A stretch of 56,098 nucleotides of DNA from a virus: IMG/VR virus record IMGVR_UViG_3300048625_000523, positions 1 through 56,098 of that record; one strand, 5' to 3'. The notes beneath the pieces are model-generated. The model was not told the DNA's origin, searched no databases, and worked only from the letters and a program-made list of their open reading frames with translations. Numbering within the stretch: position 1 is the stretch's first letter; the number at the start of each line of letters is the position of its first letter. Positions 15,655-22,987 of this stretch are shown piece after piece. A program made the position numbers and the translations under genes.

Positions 15655-16515
15655 CTACTTCTTGATCGTAAAACCTGCTGCTGCCGGGTGCCCACCACCT
15701 CCAAATTGTTCCGCAATCTTCGCGACATTCACTCCGCCACTGCGGCCTCGTAGTGAGTACTTGCGAGTGGTATTGTCTACATCATAGTAACTCACAGAGA
15801 ATGCTGACAGCGGGTACATGTCGAGCAGTGCATGACCCACTTCAGAAATTAGCTCCCCTGTGTTGCAATGCGGCACTCGATGCGCCCCCAGTTCGCACAT
15901 GTAGCTGCGCTGAAGAATGCGGTCAATCCGCATGGCGTCTTCTTTCAAGAACAAGGCCCCTGTACGTTCAAGAACCGGAGTGTCTGTCACAGCCCAATCA
16001 AAATATTCCAATGATTGTGGGGTTGCAAATAGCGCACGACACACTTCCTTTGTGAAGGGCAATTCAAACTTCCACAGGTCTCTGTCTTCGATGTGGTTGA
16101 TCAAAGCTGGCGCAGCGGTTTCGCGATGGAAGAACTTCCACGCCAACATAGCTCCTGAATGTCGAGGATCCAACTCAACCCACATTGCATCCAGAAGTTC
16201 TTGTGCTCGGGGCTCCAGCTTGCGGATTGCACTGTCGTGATGGTCTAACAATACCATCGCCCCTGCTCTTGCAGACATTGTCAGCAACGTGTCTGCGTCG
16301 AACGAAAAATCTACCACTGCAACCAAATCAGTGGGCAATATCGTCTCCAATGACGGCGCTTCTCCGTACGTGCAGGGCAACCCAACGTATTGAATATTGT
16401 TCTGCTTACACCAACGCACTGCAGCCCAGTACGCCCCGAAGCCGTCCAGACAATCTGCGTGGTAGTATATAACTGCACGAGTGATTTCACTTGTTGCCAG
16501 GCGTTGAATGCTCAT
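15655..16515 (-). CDS. DHH-family phosphoesterase (NrnA/RecJ-like)
   Basis: A 286-residue DHH phosphoesterase. Motif I is YYHADCLDGFGA, motif II VVDFSFD, motif III LLDHHDS, motif IV DPRHSGAML and a further metal Asp in IEDRDLW. The C-terminal DHHA1 substrate domain ends with FGGGGHPAAAGF. Members degrade short oligonucleotides (nanoRNA), cyclic dinucleotides or pAp. In a phage it could recycle short DNA/RNA products or act against cyclic-nucleotide defence signalling; both are inference. It overlaps its upstream neighbour by ATGA. Confidence 0.9.
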   Translation of the reverse strand: MSIQRLATSEITRAVIYYHADCLDGFGAYWAAVRWCKQNNIQYVGLPCTYGEAPSLETILPTDLVAVVDFSFDADTLLTMSARAGAMVLLDHHDSAIRKLEPRAQELLDAMWVELDPRHSGAMLAWKFFHRETAAPALINHIEDRDLWKFELPFTKEVCRALFATPQSLEYFDWAVTDTPVLERTGALFLKEDAMRIDRILQRSYMCELGAHRVPHCNTGELISEVGHALLDMYPLSAFSVSYYDVDNTTRKYSLRGRSGGVNVAKIAEQFGGGGHPAAAGFTIKK

Positions 16516-16892
16516 TTCTTAGACCCCTCAAACTTGGGTTGCTTGGATGCTGCGACCAATTCCAACAATTCTTTGGTGTACTTTTCACCCAAATTTGCAC
16601 GTTTCAAAAAATACTCCAAAGATTCCTGCAACCGAACAAGCCTGATGGCGGCAGGATGTTCCTGAGACACGCGCATGCTTTGCAAATGGGCTTCAAGTAT
16701 CTCAAGCACTTGGGCTTCCAACCCTTCCCACCATGCATCCGGCTTATCATCTATGTAACACCTCATCTGCAGTTTTCTGCTGGCCAGCGCAATCCGCCAA
16801 CTATCCCATGTCGACACATTGTCTCGCGATTCATGCTCTGTACAATACTTTGCAACGGAGAATACCAGGTTGTGAAAGTCAGTGGGTTGCAT
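16512..16892 (-). CDS. Hypothetical helical protein
   Basis: A 126-residue mostly helical protein (MQPTDFHNLVFSVAKY start). GAGGAGGTG precedes ATG 16892. No domain recognised. It overlaps the upstream gene by 14 bp and the DHH gene by ATGA, so it is part of the same translation-coupled run. Confidence 0.65.
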   Translation of the reverse strand: MQPTDFHNLVFSVAKYCTEHESRDNVSTWDSWRIALASRKLQMRCYIDDKPDAWWEGLEAQVLEILEAHLQSMRVSQEHPAAIRLVRLQESLEYFLKRANLGEKYTKELLELVAASKQPKFEGSKK

Positions 16893-17115
16893 TTTCAACA
16901 CCTCCTCGTGCTACGATGTTGGCGATCTCTGTGGTCATGAATCTCGCAACCTCTGACACAAGACTTTGAACCTCCGTTGCATCCACACGGGCCATGCTCT
17001 CTGCAGCCTTCATCGCCAACTGCACTGCAGCGCCGAACACCACAAATGCAGGAGCCCCTTCACAATTCTGTTCAAACTTCGACAACAACTCTGCGCCATC
17101 TTCGACAATGTTCAT
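16879..17115 (-). CDS. Hypothetical small protein
   Basis: A 78-residue protein starting MNIVEDGAELLSKFEQ, with a GGAGGAGCTGTGAA site before ATG 17115. It is a helical, Ala-rich protein without a known motif. It overlaps the J-domain gene upstream by 4 bp. Confidence 0.65.
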   Translation of the reverse strand: MNIVEDGAELLSKFEQNCEGAPAFVVFGAAVQLAMKAAESMARVDATEVQSLVSEVARFMTTEIANIVARGGVENATH

Positions 17116-17417
17116 TTCACAGCTCCTCCGCAAGAATCACAAGGCACTTCTACAGTTTTAAACCCTCGCTTACGCGAGAGCTTCCCCAATCCGCCACACA
17201 CAACACACACACTCTTCCACAATCCGCTGTGTGCGTCGTACAACTTACGCGCTGTCGGATCTAGCAACACGGCGCAAATTTGATTCACTTCGACCATCCT
17301 CTGCGCATCCCCATGATCTCGGTCTGGGTGTAATTGTCCTGCCAACACTTTGCGCCGTTGGCGAATCTCTTCCGAAGAGGCTGTCTCAGCCACTCCGAGT
17401 CGTTCGTAGTAATTCAT
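17112..17417 (-). CDS. J-domain (DnaJ-like) co-chaperone with Cys motifs
   Basis: A 101-residue protein with an N-terminal J domain: YYERLGVAETASSEEIRQRR, then the HPD tripeptide in QLHPDRDHG (residues about 32-40) and a closing AVLLDPTARKLYD helix. After it come two Cys pairs, VCVVCGG and VPCDSCGG, like a single DnaJ zinc-finger half. It should stimulate host DnaK, for example in replication-complex remodelling as with lambda P/DnaJ. The start overlaps the stop of a 52-residue membrane protein (ATGA). Confidence 0.85.
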   Translation of the reverse strand: MNYYERLGVAETASSEEIRQRRKVLAGQLHPDRDHGDAQRMVEVNQICAVLLDPTARKLYDAHSGLWKSVCVVCGGLGKLSRKRGFKTVEVPCDSCGGAVK

Positions 17418-17572
17418 AGCTCGCTCGCAAGAACCAACACCCACAGAGGCCACAACAACACACTGCGGACACCACCCCACAAGCTGATTCGATCTTCGAA
17501 CATAGCAGCTGCGATAAACGTCACGCAACAACCAACGTAGATGTAAATGACACTCCAAACAGGCCAAGGCAT
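17414..17572 (-). CDS. Small two-helix membrane protein
   Basis: A 52-residue ORF starting MPWPVWSVIYIYVGCC and ending VLLWPLWVLVLASEL. Two apolar segments (about residues 5-24 and 37-50) flank a short polar turn (FEDRIS). The strong GAGGAGTTGAAA site before ATG 17572 and the ATGA overlap with the J-domain gene support it. No family recognised. Being first in this translation run, directly after a candidate promoter, it may be well expressed. Confidence 0.65.
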   Translation of the reverse strand: MPWPVWSVIYIYVGCCVTFIAAAMFEDRISLWGGVRSVLLWPLWVLVLASEL

Positions 17573-17591
17573 TTTCAACTCCTCGATTTCA

Positions 17592-17608
17592 GACGGTACT
17601 TTATCTTA
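17592..17608 (-). promoter_or_regulatory. Candidate promoter element upstream of membrane/J-domain run
   Basis: On the minus strand the 59-bp gap before ATG 17572 contains ATCAGTAAAG and AGATAAAGTACCGTC. It shares the terminal CCGTC and the CAGTA element with the elements at 9316, 25950 and 27049, though less exactly. Confidence 0.3.
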
Positions 17609-17631
17609 CTCCAACTTTACTGATTTGGCAA

Positions 17632-19656
17632 CTACCATTTTGACTTTGACGCGAGCGGATGATGTTCGTCGTAGTGGTTGCACGCTTCCTTCCACGCAGC
17701 TGAGCCTCTCCAATATCCGTCATTGCGAATCGCATATACCATAATCATCGTACCATCCGCCGTGCGCAGTCGGTTCCCAGCACAAGGTGGGTTGAATCCT
17801 GCCCTCTTCAACTCGCGCGACATTGTATTGAGCGTGCAGCGCGAATTGCCCAACGGGTCGTACAGTGCCAACAATTCTTTGGGTGTGAACAGGTCTCCAG
17901 TCAGTCCAGCGCGGTGCAGCATGGAAGTGGTGTTGATGCGCAGTTCTTGCACCCATGCAGCGATATCACTCTTGTTCGCCGATTGCATGTGCATCTTGCT
18001 GATCGTCATTGGTGCGGGCTCCGTGGGGTCGAATTTGCTGGTGTCCACGGTCAGCAAGTGGTGCCACAAAGCGGATATAAATTCGTCATCATTTAGTGCT
18101 GCAACAGCTCGTTTGCGCAAAGACACAGACAACTTACCGCTCAAAACTTCGTGGATGAAGAACCTTCGGTCTTGGTCGTCCATTGTCAGTGCGTCAGGAT
18201 CGTTGGACGTGATGTAGTAGTTGATAGTGTCCAGTATGGAGTATGATGGTATGAACTTCGGATCTAGTCGTATGTACTTCTGCGTGACCATTGTCATCAA
18301 TCGCCTCATGAACCTGCGGTCTCCACGTGCTGTAATATCGTCAGCCAATGCAAACTGCTTGTTCTCAGCCCACTGGAACCGTCCATCGTCCAAGTCTTGA
18401 TCCTTCAGCTCTGTGCTGTTCTTGCCGTAAATCCGACACACCATACTTCCGATCAACGTCTTGCCTGTGCCGTGCTCCGGCCCCCACACCAACACAGCAG
18501 TGTTCAATTTGTATCCGGGGTTCTGCAGCGGATAGGCCAGCCATTGTTCGAACCAATTGCGCGATTCATCCTGCTTCAGGAACAAGTGGTCCAATAACTC
18601 GTGCCAAACTGAACAATCACCTTGTCTCGGTGCGTCTATACCCCACCCACTCCATGTATTGAGAAGCCCTTGTTGTGTGACCGTGGGTTCTCCAGGCGCG
18701 AAGGCCACGCCACGCACTTCACTGCGATGCTCCCACTTCAACCACTCCGTGGCTGCAGACTTCTTGGTCAGCGTTACTTCGCCACGCTTGTTCACAGTTT
18801 GTTCCCAGTGTGCAATGTTGGCAAAGGCGTGGTTTGTAAATGATTGTGGGGGCAGCTTTTGTTTCAGTTCATGATCCCACACGAATCCTGGGTCTCTGAC
18901 ATACACCACTCTTTGGTTGAGCGCATGCAGTGCTTGCGATGGGCTGAACTCGACAGCACCCAATAACACTGCATCCAATTCTTCCGCACCGTACAAGAGT
19001 ATGAAGTCGTCCAACCCAACCTTGCTGACTTCTTCATTTGCGGGCAACCGCGCCAACATTACTCGGGCTCCCAGCTCTAGCAGTCGTTTAGACAACACAC
19101 CTTCGGCCCGCACAATGTCGGGATTCGTGGCTGCGTCGGAGTCGAACACAATGTATACCATGCGTCCATCCCATGCAAATTGTTGCAAGGAAGGTAGCAC
19201 ATGCAACTCATTCTTTTTGGACATGAAACACCAAACCCCGCCCAATCCCAGCGTGGGGTACCCAAACTTGGTCGCGCAAGCAGCTTTCAACTCACCTTCA
19301 GTGATAATCAGTGGTACTGAAGGGTCTTGAGCGATGGCAACCCAATCAACGAATGGTGCAAAATACACTTCATTGATCGTGGCCGAAGGTTGTCCGTATC
19401 TCAGGGGCTTGGGTTGTGTGATTTTATCGAAACCTTTGCGGGTGTCTGCAAGGTACCGGTACCGATAGAACTTCGTGACTTTGCCATCCAGGGCGAAGTA
19501 TGGTATTTTGAAGCCTGCTGCGTATGCAGGCAATTTGAGAGACTTTTTGGCTTCAGCTTCTTGAAGCAGCTCCAGCTTGAGCAATTTTGCATCAGACAAA
19601 TCAAGCAGCGAACCACCCAGCTTATTCTCAAACAGCGTTTCTAAGGGTTCTGTCAT
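17632..19656 (-). CDS. Primase/helicase: TOPRIM-like (DUF3854) plus D5/VirE-type helicase
   Basis: A 674-residue multidomain replication protein. The N-terminal third has a TOPRIM/DUF3854-type segment, LIITEGELKAACATKFG followed by LGLGGVW and later VYIVFDSDAATN (metal Asp pair). A long middle leads to an SF3/D5-like ATPase: VLVWGPEHGTGKT (Walker A), FALADDITARGDRR (Walker B/sensor) and YYITSNDPDA. The C-terminus has a small winged-helix-like part. This architecture is a phage/plasmid primase-helicase. Start ATG 19656 lacks a good ribosome site; an internal start cannot be excluded. Confidence 0.88.
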   Translation of the reverse strand: MTEPLETLFENKLGGSLLDLSDAKLLKLELLQEAEAKKSLKLPAYAAGFKIPYFALDGKVTKFYRYRYLADTRKGFDKITQPKPLRYGQPSATINEVYFAPFVDWVAIAQDPSVPLIITEGELKAACATKFGYPTLGLGGVWCFMSKKNELHVLPSLQQFAWDGRMVYIVFDSDAATNPDIVRAEGVLSKRLLELGARVMLARLPANEEVSKVGLDDFILLYGAEELDAVLLGAVEFSPSQALHALNQRVVYVRDPGFVWDHELKQKLPPQSFTNHAFANIAHWEQTVNKRGEVTLTKKSAATEWLKWEHRSEVRGVAFAPGEPTVTQQGLLNTWSGWGIDAPRQGDCSVWHELLDHLFLKQDESRNWFEQWLAYPLQNPGYKLNTAVLVWGPEHGTGKTLIGSMVCRIYGKNSTELKDQDLDDGRFQWAENKQFALADDITARGDRRFMRRLMTMVTQKYIRLDPKFIPSYSILDTINYYITSNDPDALTMDDQDRRFFIHEVLSGKLSVSLRKRAVAALNDDEFISALWHHLLTVDTSKFDPTEPAPMTISKMHMQSANKSDIAAWVQELRINTTSMLHRAGLTGDLFTPKELLALYDPLGNSRCTLNTMSRELKRAGFNPPCAGNRLRTADGTMIMVYAIRNDGYWRGSAAWKEACNHYDEHHPLASKSKW

Positions 19657-19684
19657 AATTCAACGTTGTGACGGAGTTGAAGAC

Positions 19685-19790
19685 GAGGCGTCGCCTCGCG
19701 CTACATAGAGTGAGGAGGAGCTGAACCCGACTCACTCGCAGGCCGTCTCCTGGTAGCGCGAGGCGACAATGTATTGTGTCTCAGACACAA
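19685..19790. repeat. Nested inverted repeats in intergenic region
   Basis: The 147-bp gap between the primase-helicase and the secreted-protein gene holds: a 13-bp palindrome GAGGCGTCGCCTC (19685-19697); a perfect 15-bp inverted repeat GTCGCCTCGCGCTAC (19690-19704) with its complement at 19753-19767; an inner 7-bp pair GAGTGAG (19708-19714) / CTCACTC (19731-19737); and an 8-bp hairpin TTGTGTCT-C-AGACACAA (19774-19790). This could be a structured RNA leader, a terminator/attenuator or a protein-binding DNA cruciform. No T-run follows, so an ordinary terminator is unlikely. Confidence 0.75.
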
Positions 19791-19803
19791 GTAAAAGGCA
19801 ATC

Positions 19804-20265
19804 TCAAAACGCAACCCCCATGCGCAGCTGCGTTACACTCACAGTGCCGTTGCCAATGGCTGGAACCCACAACACATCCCAACGTCCTTTGCCAATTTGA
19901 CCACTCAGCACTGCACCACCAAGCATGTTGCAGGTCTTGAGTTGTGCGCACGTGTAGCCTGTAGCATATACACCCCACACCCCGGCTGAGAAGGTTCCAA
20001 GCTTCAGAGGCTTGTAAGCTCCGCCCATGTGCATGGAACCGCCTCCATAGCTGTTCGTGCCGAAGCCCACGTCGGTGGAAAGTGTTTCGTTGAAGTCGTG
20101 TTGCCAACTGATGCGGTGCGGCTGTTGCCACGGCTCACACTTCTTGGCGTACGAAGATTGACATTCGGAAGTGTGTTTTGTGTATGCGTCCAACATGATT
20201 CTATCTTCTGCAACACACACCCCACTGCTCAACAACATTGCAACACACAACCATCTTACTTGCAT
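19804..20265 (-). CDS. Secreted or outer-membrane protein with signal peptide
   Basis: A 153-residue protein. MQVRWLCVAMLLSSGVCVA is a classic Sec signal peptide with likely cleavage before EDRIML. The mature part is Gly/Ser/aromatic-rich with alternating strands and ends in MGVAF, a C-terminal Phe as seen in outer-membrane beta-barrels; it has two to four Cys that could form disulfides. AGGAGAAC precedes ATG 20265. A phage early gene for an envelope protein suggests superinfection exclusion or envelope modification; this is inference. Confidence 0.65.
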   Translation of the reverse strand: MQVRWLCVAMLLSSGVCVAEDRIMLDAYTKHTSECQSSYAKKCEPWQQPHRISWQHDFNETLSTDVGFGTNSYGGGSMHMGGAYKPLKLGTFSAGVWGVYATGYTCAQLKTCNMLGGAVLSGQIGKGRWDVLWVPAIGNGTVSVTQLRMGVAF

Positions 20266-20311
20266 TTTAGTTCTCCTGAAATAGACAGTTCGTGGGTACT
20301 GTCTCAACCCA

Positions 20312-20506
20312 TTATGTTCGCTCTTCGAACATCTCTTGCGCTGCTTCGATTGTGTACAGATCGTCGTTCGGCACAATGAGCAGTCTGCATCCGTCAAGCG
20401 TCACACGCCAACAATCTGTGCGCCCATCGCTTGTTTGAATGTACACTTCAGTGTTGGGTTGTGTGTTGTGCTTCAGCAATTCCGCGATGAGTTCTTTGAT
20501 TTGCAT
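20312..20506 (-). CDS. Hypothetical small protein
   Basis: A 64-residue protein starting MQIKELIAELLKH, then a small beta-rich part (VYIQTSDGRTDCWRVTL) and an acidic helix. It resembles many short phage proteins of the form helix plus hairpin; no function assigned. The start is preceded by AAAAGG. Confidence 0.55.
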   Translation of the reverse strand: MQIKELIAELLKHNTQPNTEVYIQTSDGRTDCWRVTLDGCRLLIVPNDDLYTIEAAQEMFEERT

Positions 20507-20517
20507 TGCCAATCCTT

Positions 20518-20739
20518 TTAAAGTGTGCTCAACCTGCTGATAGCTGCATCCAACAACATCCCAGCTGTTTGTGTTCTGCTGGCTACTGCTGATCCGCCAA
20601 GTCTGTACCGACCGCCAGACAATTCTTCTACCACTGTGAAGGCAATTGTCTCTCCTGCTTCACACCGTTGCAACAACTCCTTGGCGCATTCTACAGCCTT
20701 GAAGTCTGGGGTTGTTTGCAGCTCAACAATATTGCTCAT
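20518..20739 (-). CDS. Hypothetical small protein
   Basis: A 73-residue protein starting MSNIVELQTTPDF with an internal VVEELSGGRYRLGGSAV hairpin. Unknown function. The start overlaps the upstream stop by 4 bp (ATGA). Confidence 0.55.
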   Translation of the reverse strand: MSNIVELQTTPDFKAVECAKELLQRCEAGETIAFTVVEELSGGRYRLGGSAVASRTQTAGMLLDAAISRLSTL

Positions 20740-20933
20740 TTTGGCATCCTGTGTGCGTATGCTTCAAAGTACCGGTCGTATGCTTCTTTTGCAGAACGGC
20801 CAGTTGTCTCGGCGTATACATAGTTGCGCACAAAGAAGCTGTCTGCCAACACAAAACCGTGACACACCCAACCGCCAAGTCTGTCCAAACATAGATGGGG
20901 TTTCTTGCTGCTCAACCTATTTCTGGCAATCAT
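20736..20933 (-). CDS. Hypothetical small protein
   Basis: A 65-residue protein from ATG 20933 (MIARNRLSSKKPHLCLD), chosen because GGAGGACAACA lies directly in front; a longer reading to 21017 runs into the attC-like remnant. It ends AKEAYDRYFEAYAHRMPK. Function unknown. Confidence 0.6.
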   Translation of the reverse strand: MIARNRLSSKKPHLCLDRLGGWVCHGFVLADSFFVRNYVYAETTGRSAKEAYDRYFEAYAHRMPK

Positions 20934-20964
20934 TGTTGTCCTCCGTTGTTGTCTACACCTTGTA

Positions 20965-21026
20965 TCTAGATATGTGCTTTGGGTGTCAGCCCTTCGGTCG
21001 GCTGTCGCTGATCTCAAACGTCAGAA
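20965..21026 (+). repeat. Eroded attC-like site (right arm only)
   Basis: The right end reads CTGATCTCAAACGTCAGAA, matching the L'-spacer-R' layout of the intact attC sites further right (TCAAAC before a degenerate R' box GTCAGAA at 21020-21026). A CCTTCGG hairpin loop lies to the left, but I cannot define an R'' box. Probably a decayed cassette junction. Confidence 0.3.
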
Positions 21027-21027
21027 C

Positions 21028-21261
21028 TCATTTTCTACCATTCAGCCACTGTTTAGCCTTTGCAAGCCGCGAGTTCATTGCTTCGCTTTTGTATGGGCCT
21101 GAAGTGTGCTTAATGCTGTTTTGCAAATCAATAGTCGATGCATGCCCAAGTGGTACACCTAGTAGTCCAAAGCCTAAGCACGAATTTGATATGTTTTGCT
21201 GCTGCGCGTTGTATCGGGCGCGGGCTGCATCGCTCATTGAAAAGTATTCGTATTGGTCCAT
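21028..21261 (-). CDS. Hypothetical small protein
   Basis: A 77-residue protein starting MDQYEYFSMSDAARARYNAQ. AGGAGTTAGAA precedes ATG 21261. It lies between two decayed attC-like sites, so it may once have been a cassette. No known function. Confidence 0.55.
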   Translation of the reverse strand: MDQYEYFSMSDAARARYNAQQQNISNSCLGFGLLGVPLGHASTIDLQNSIKHTSGPYKSEAMNSRLAKAKQWLNGRK

Positions 21262-21337
21262 TTCTAACTCCTATGTGCGTTCTAGCTCTTCAATCCATGG
21301 GACTCGCTACAAGCCGCCGGGTATTTCTGCGTTATCC
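21262..21337 (+). repeat. Degenerate attC-like site
   Basis: The right end GTTATCC (21331-21337) is a proper R' box, and the upstream gene stop is formed inside it. The left box TTCTAAC (21262-21268) doubles as the ribosome site of the neighbouring gene, so its attC identity is uncertain. The 76-bp length and GC-rich middle fit. Confidence 0.35.
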
Positions 21338-21613
21338 GACACGGCCTTCTAGCATTCTGATCGTGTCATCCCACCGAATAGCACTACGGTCATTCCACTT
21401 TTTCAACTTCGACAAAATCAACTCATCACGCCCTTTATATCGGTTTGCAATTGCGACAGTCAGAGCCACCTCCATGTCCGCAGCGCGCTCCATTACATCG
21501 ATCCGAGACGCCTCTATGCCTCGCGCTACGTGGTCGCTGACATAGGCCGATACCTCTGGGTTTTCTTTTACGTAGTCTTGCACATAGTTCAAAAATGCGA
21601 TGTGGTCTTTCAT
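21332..21613 (-). CDS. Hypothetical cassette-like protein
   Basis: A 93-residue helical protein starting MKDHIAFLNYVQDYVKENPE. Its stop codon is formed in the R' box of the degenerate attC at 21331, and its start lies 20 bp from the R'' box of the next attC, the layout of a single-gene cassette. No family recognised. Confidence 0.6.
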   Translation of the reverse strand: MKDHIAFLNYVQDYVKENPEVSAYVSDHVARGIEASRIDVMERAADMEVALTVAIANRYKGRDELILSKLKKWNDRSAIRWDDTIRMLEGRVG

Positions 21614-21633
21614 GGCTTGCCCTTTCTTAGAAA

Positions 21634-21721
21634 GCCTAACACGCCAGCCAAGCTGGCTCCGGCAAGCTGCGCTTGTGATGCCCTCGTTTCACTCGGCTGC
21701 CTCTTACCTCAAACGTTCGGC
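21634..21721 (+). repeat. attC site A
   Basis: An 88-bp site with R'' GCCTAAC (21634-21640) and R' GTTCGGC (21715-21721), preceded by the TCAAAC spacer seen in the other sites. The R' box is the exact complement of the R'' box at the far end of the next cassette (22128), not of its own R'' partner. Confidence 0.7.
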
Positions 21722-21722
21722 G

Positions 21723-22106
21723 TCATGGGCGGCTATCCGCGCCGCACCTGGGGCAGCAGCCAGACCACATCTGCGCTTCGCTCATAAACACCTTGCAGCT
21801 TTCGCACCGGTATTGCTCGCGCTTCGGCTTCGGCTTTGGCTCGGGCGTCAGCACAATACCGGTTCCGGCCAGCGCCTCTTCGCGCTTGATGTACTGCATA
21901 TCAACAGCCGGGCGCGTCTTGGCGTCGATGTAATCCTTGGGCCACGGAATGTCCGTCTCGCGCATTTCGTGTTGGGCAACTGCTTCGTCTTTGGTGTAAG
22001 CGTGAGCCTTACTTAAATCAGTCGTGTAACCTTTGCCGTCCTTGGCCCACCAAAGCACATCGTTCCCGACATAGCCACGGCTGTCTTGCAGATAAAATAG
22101 TTGCAT
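21723..22106 (-). CDS. Cassette-borne protein with C-terminal zinc ribbon
   Basis: A 127-residue protein. The N-terminal part (LFYLQDSRGYVGNDVLWW ... KGYTTDLSKAHAYTKDEA) is a small beta-rich domain found in phage/accessory proteins; the C-terminus holds two Cys pairs, YRCESCKVF and GCCPRCGAD, a zinc ribbon. AAGGACTAAAC precedes ATG 22106. The gene sits between attC sites A and B whose facing R boxes (GTTCGGC and GCCGAAC) are exact complements, so this is a complete cassette. Confidence 0.7.
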   Translation of the reverse strand: MQLFYLQDSRGYVGNDVLWWAKDGKGYTTDLSKAHAYTKDEAVAQHEMRETDIPWPKDYIDAKTRPAVDMQYIKREEALAGTGIVLTPEPKPKPKREQYRCESCKVFMSEAQMWSGCCPRCGADSRP

Positions 22107-22127
22107 GTTTAGTCCTTTTAAGATGAC

Positions 22128-22199
22128 GCCGAACACTACATTCGAGGGGATTCGCTGCAAGCTGCGCTTTCCGCTCTCCCCTCACTTACTTCAGCCAGT
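22128..22199 (+). repeat. attC site B (degenerate R')
   Basis: R'' GCCGAAC (22128-22134), 5-bp spacer, L'' ATTCGAGG; right arm CCTCACT with a 6-bp spacer, then AGCCAGT where R' is expected. L'' has one extra base compared with the complement of L', giving + polarity. The left arm is nearly identical to that of site F. Confidence 0.6.
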
Positions 22200-22372
22200 A
22201 TGCACGCTGTTGCGAGTTTCGCAATCAAGCTATTGTGTGCGGCATGCCACCCTGCCCACGCATCTTGTACCGATGGCAAAACATAATCCCCCGCCTCGTT
22301 TCGGCGTTTTGTGTGCTGATTGTTTCCGAGATGTTCGAGTTCAAACGCCTTACGAATTTTGTTTTCATTCAT
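22136..22372 (-). CDS. Cassette-borne small phage accessory protein
   Basis: A 78-residue protein starting MNENKIRKAFELEHLGN with the phrase VQDAWAGWHAAH, common in small phage and prophage proteins of the form FExW ... DAWxGW. The last 15 residues are translated from attC site B itself. AAGGAGAATTAA precedes ATG 22372. Function unknown. Confidence 0.65.
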   Translation of the reverse strand: MNENKIRKAFELEHLGNNQHTKRRNEAGDYVLPSVQDAWAGWHAAHNSLIAKLATACILAEVSEGRAESAACSESPRM

Positions 22373-22393
22373 TTAATTCTCCTTGTTTAGCCA

Positions 22394-22454
22394 GCCTAAC
22401 TAATCGCTTGAGCGCGACTCCGCTTCGCTACGCGCCTCATCTCAAACGTTCGGC
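22394..22454 (+). repeat. attC site C
   Basis: A compact 61-bp site: R'' GCCTAAC (22394-22400), 5-bp spacer, L'' GCTTGAGC, a GC-rich stem with CGCTTCGCTACGCG, then TCAAAC and R' GTTCGGC (22448-22454). Its length is that of class 1 integron 59-base elements. Confidence 0.8.
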
Positions 22455-22684
22455 GTCAAAATCGCTTCAGCCAATTGCATGCCTTCTGCAACAGCCTCAT
22501 CCCGCATCACTCTGGCGGCGAGCCGGTCAATTCCCAGCACCTTGGCAAATTGCCCCTCGCTTAGATTTCCCGTCTCCCATGCCAGCAGCAATTGCGCGTT
22601 CTCCAGTTCTGTCTTCAGGCTGCATGCCGTGCCTCTGTGTTTGGCTTGGTAGAGCCTGTAGCGTCGTTGCTTTAGTTGATCCAT
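22442..22684 (-). CDS. Cassette-borne helix-turn-helix-like protein
   Basis: An 80-residue protein (from ATG 22684; AAAGGTG at proper distance). The segment LSEGQFAKVLGIDRLAARVMRDEA looks like a helix-turn-helix, so a DNA-binding role is possible. The final residues TPNV are encoded by the R' and spacer of attC C. Flanking R boxes GTTCGGC (22448) and GCCGAAC (22705) are exact complements. Confidence 0.65.
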   Translation of the reverse strand: MDQLKQRRYRLYQAKHRGTACSLKTELENAQLLLAWETGNLSEGQFAKVLGIDRLAARVMRDEAVAEGMQLAEAILTPNV

Positions 22685-22704
22685 GTTCATCACCTTTCTG
22701 TGAC

Positions 22705-22788
22705 GCCGAACAATTCCGTCGAGCGGACGGTTGCAAGCTGGGTTTCTTAACGTGGTCAGTCCGCGCCTGCTCACGTCAAACGTTAGGC
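22705..22788 (+). repeat. attC site D
   Basis: An 84-bp site: R'' GCCGAAC (22705-22711), AATTC spacer, L'' CGTCGAGC; right arm GCTCACG, TCAAAC, R' GTTAGGC (22782-22788). The complement of L' is CGTGAGC, so L'' carries one extra base (C), the asymmetry that sets attC polarity to the + strand. Confidence 0.85.
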
Positions 22789-22967
22789 GTCGAGTTTGCC
22801 CGCACTTTCTTTGCTGCGTCCTTGAGCAAAGTTGTTGCAAAACTGTCCAGCAAGTATTCGCAAGATTGGTTCGTTTTCCACAGGGCGATATTCTGTTCTG
22901 CGGCTTCTACCAACTGCATCGCAGTTGAGTTTTCAATGCTTTCTTCCGGCAAACAAAACAAGCCCAT
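22776..22967 (-). CDS. Cassette-borne small protein
   Basis: A 63-residue protein starting MGLFCLPEESIENST; CGGAGATAACT precedes ATG 22967. It ends NSTPNV, again encoded by the attC arm. Flanking R boxes GTTAGGC (22782) and GCCTAAC (22988) are exact complements. Function unknown. Confidence 0.6.
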   Translation of the reverse strand: MGLFCLPEESIENSTAMQLVEAAEQNIALWKTNQSCEYLLDSFATTLLKDAAKKVRANSTPNV

Positions 22968-22987
22968 AGTTATCTCCGTTATCGCCT

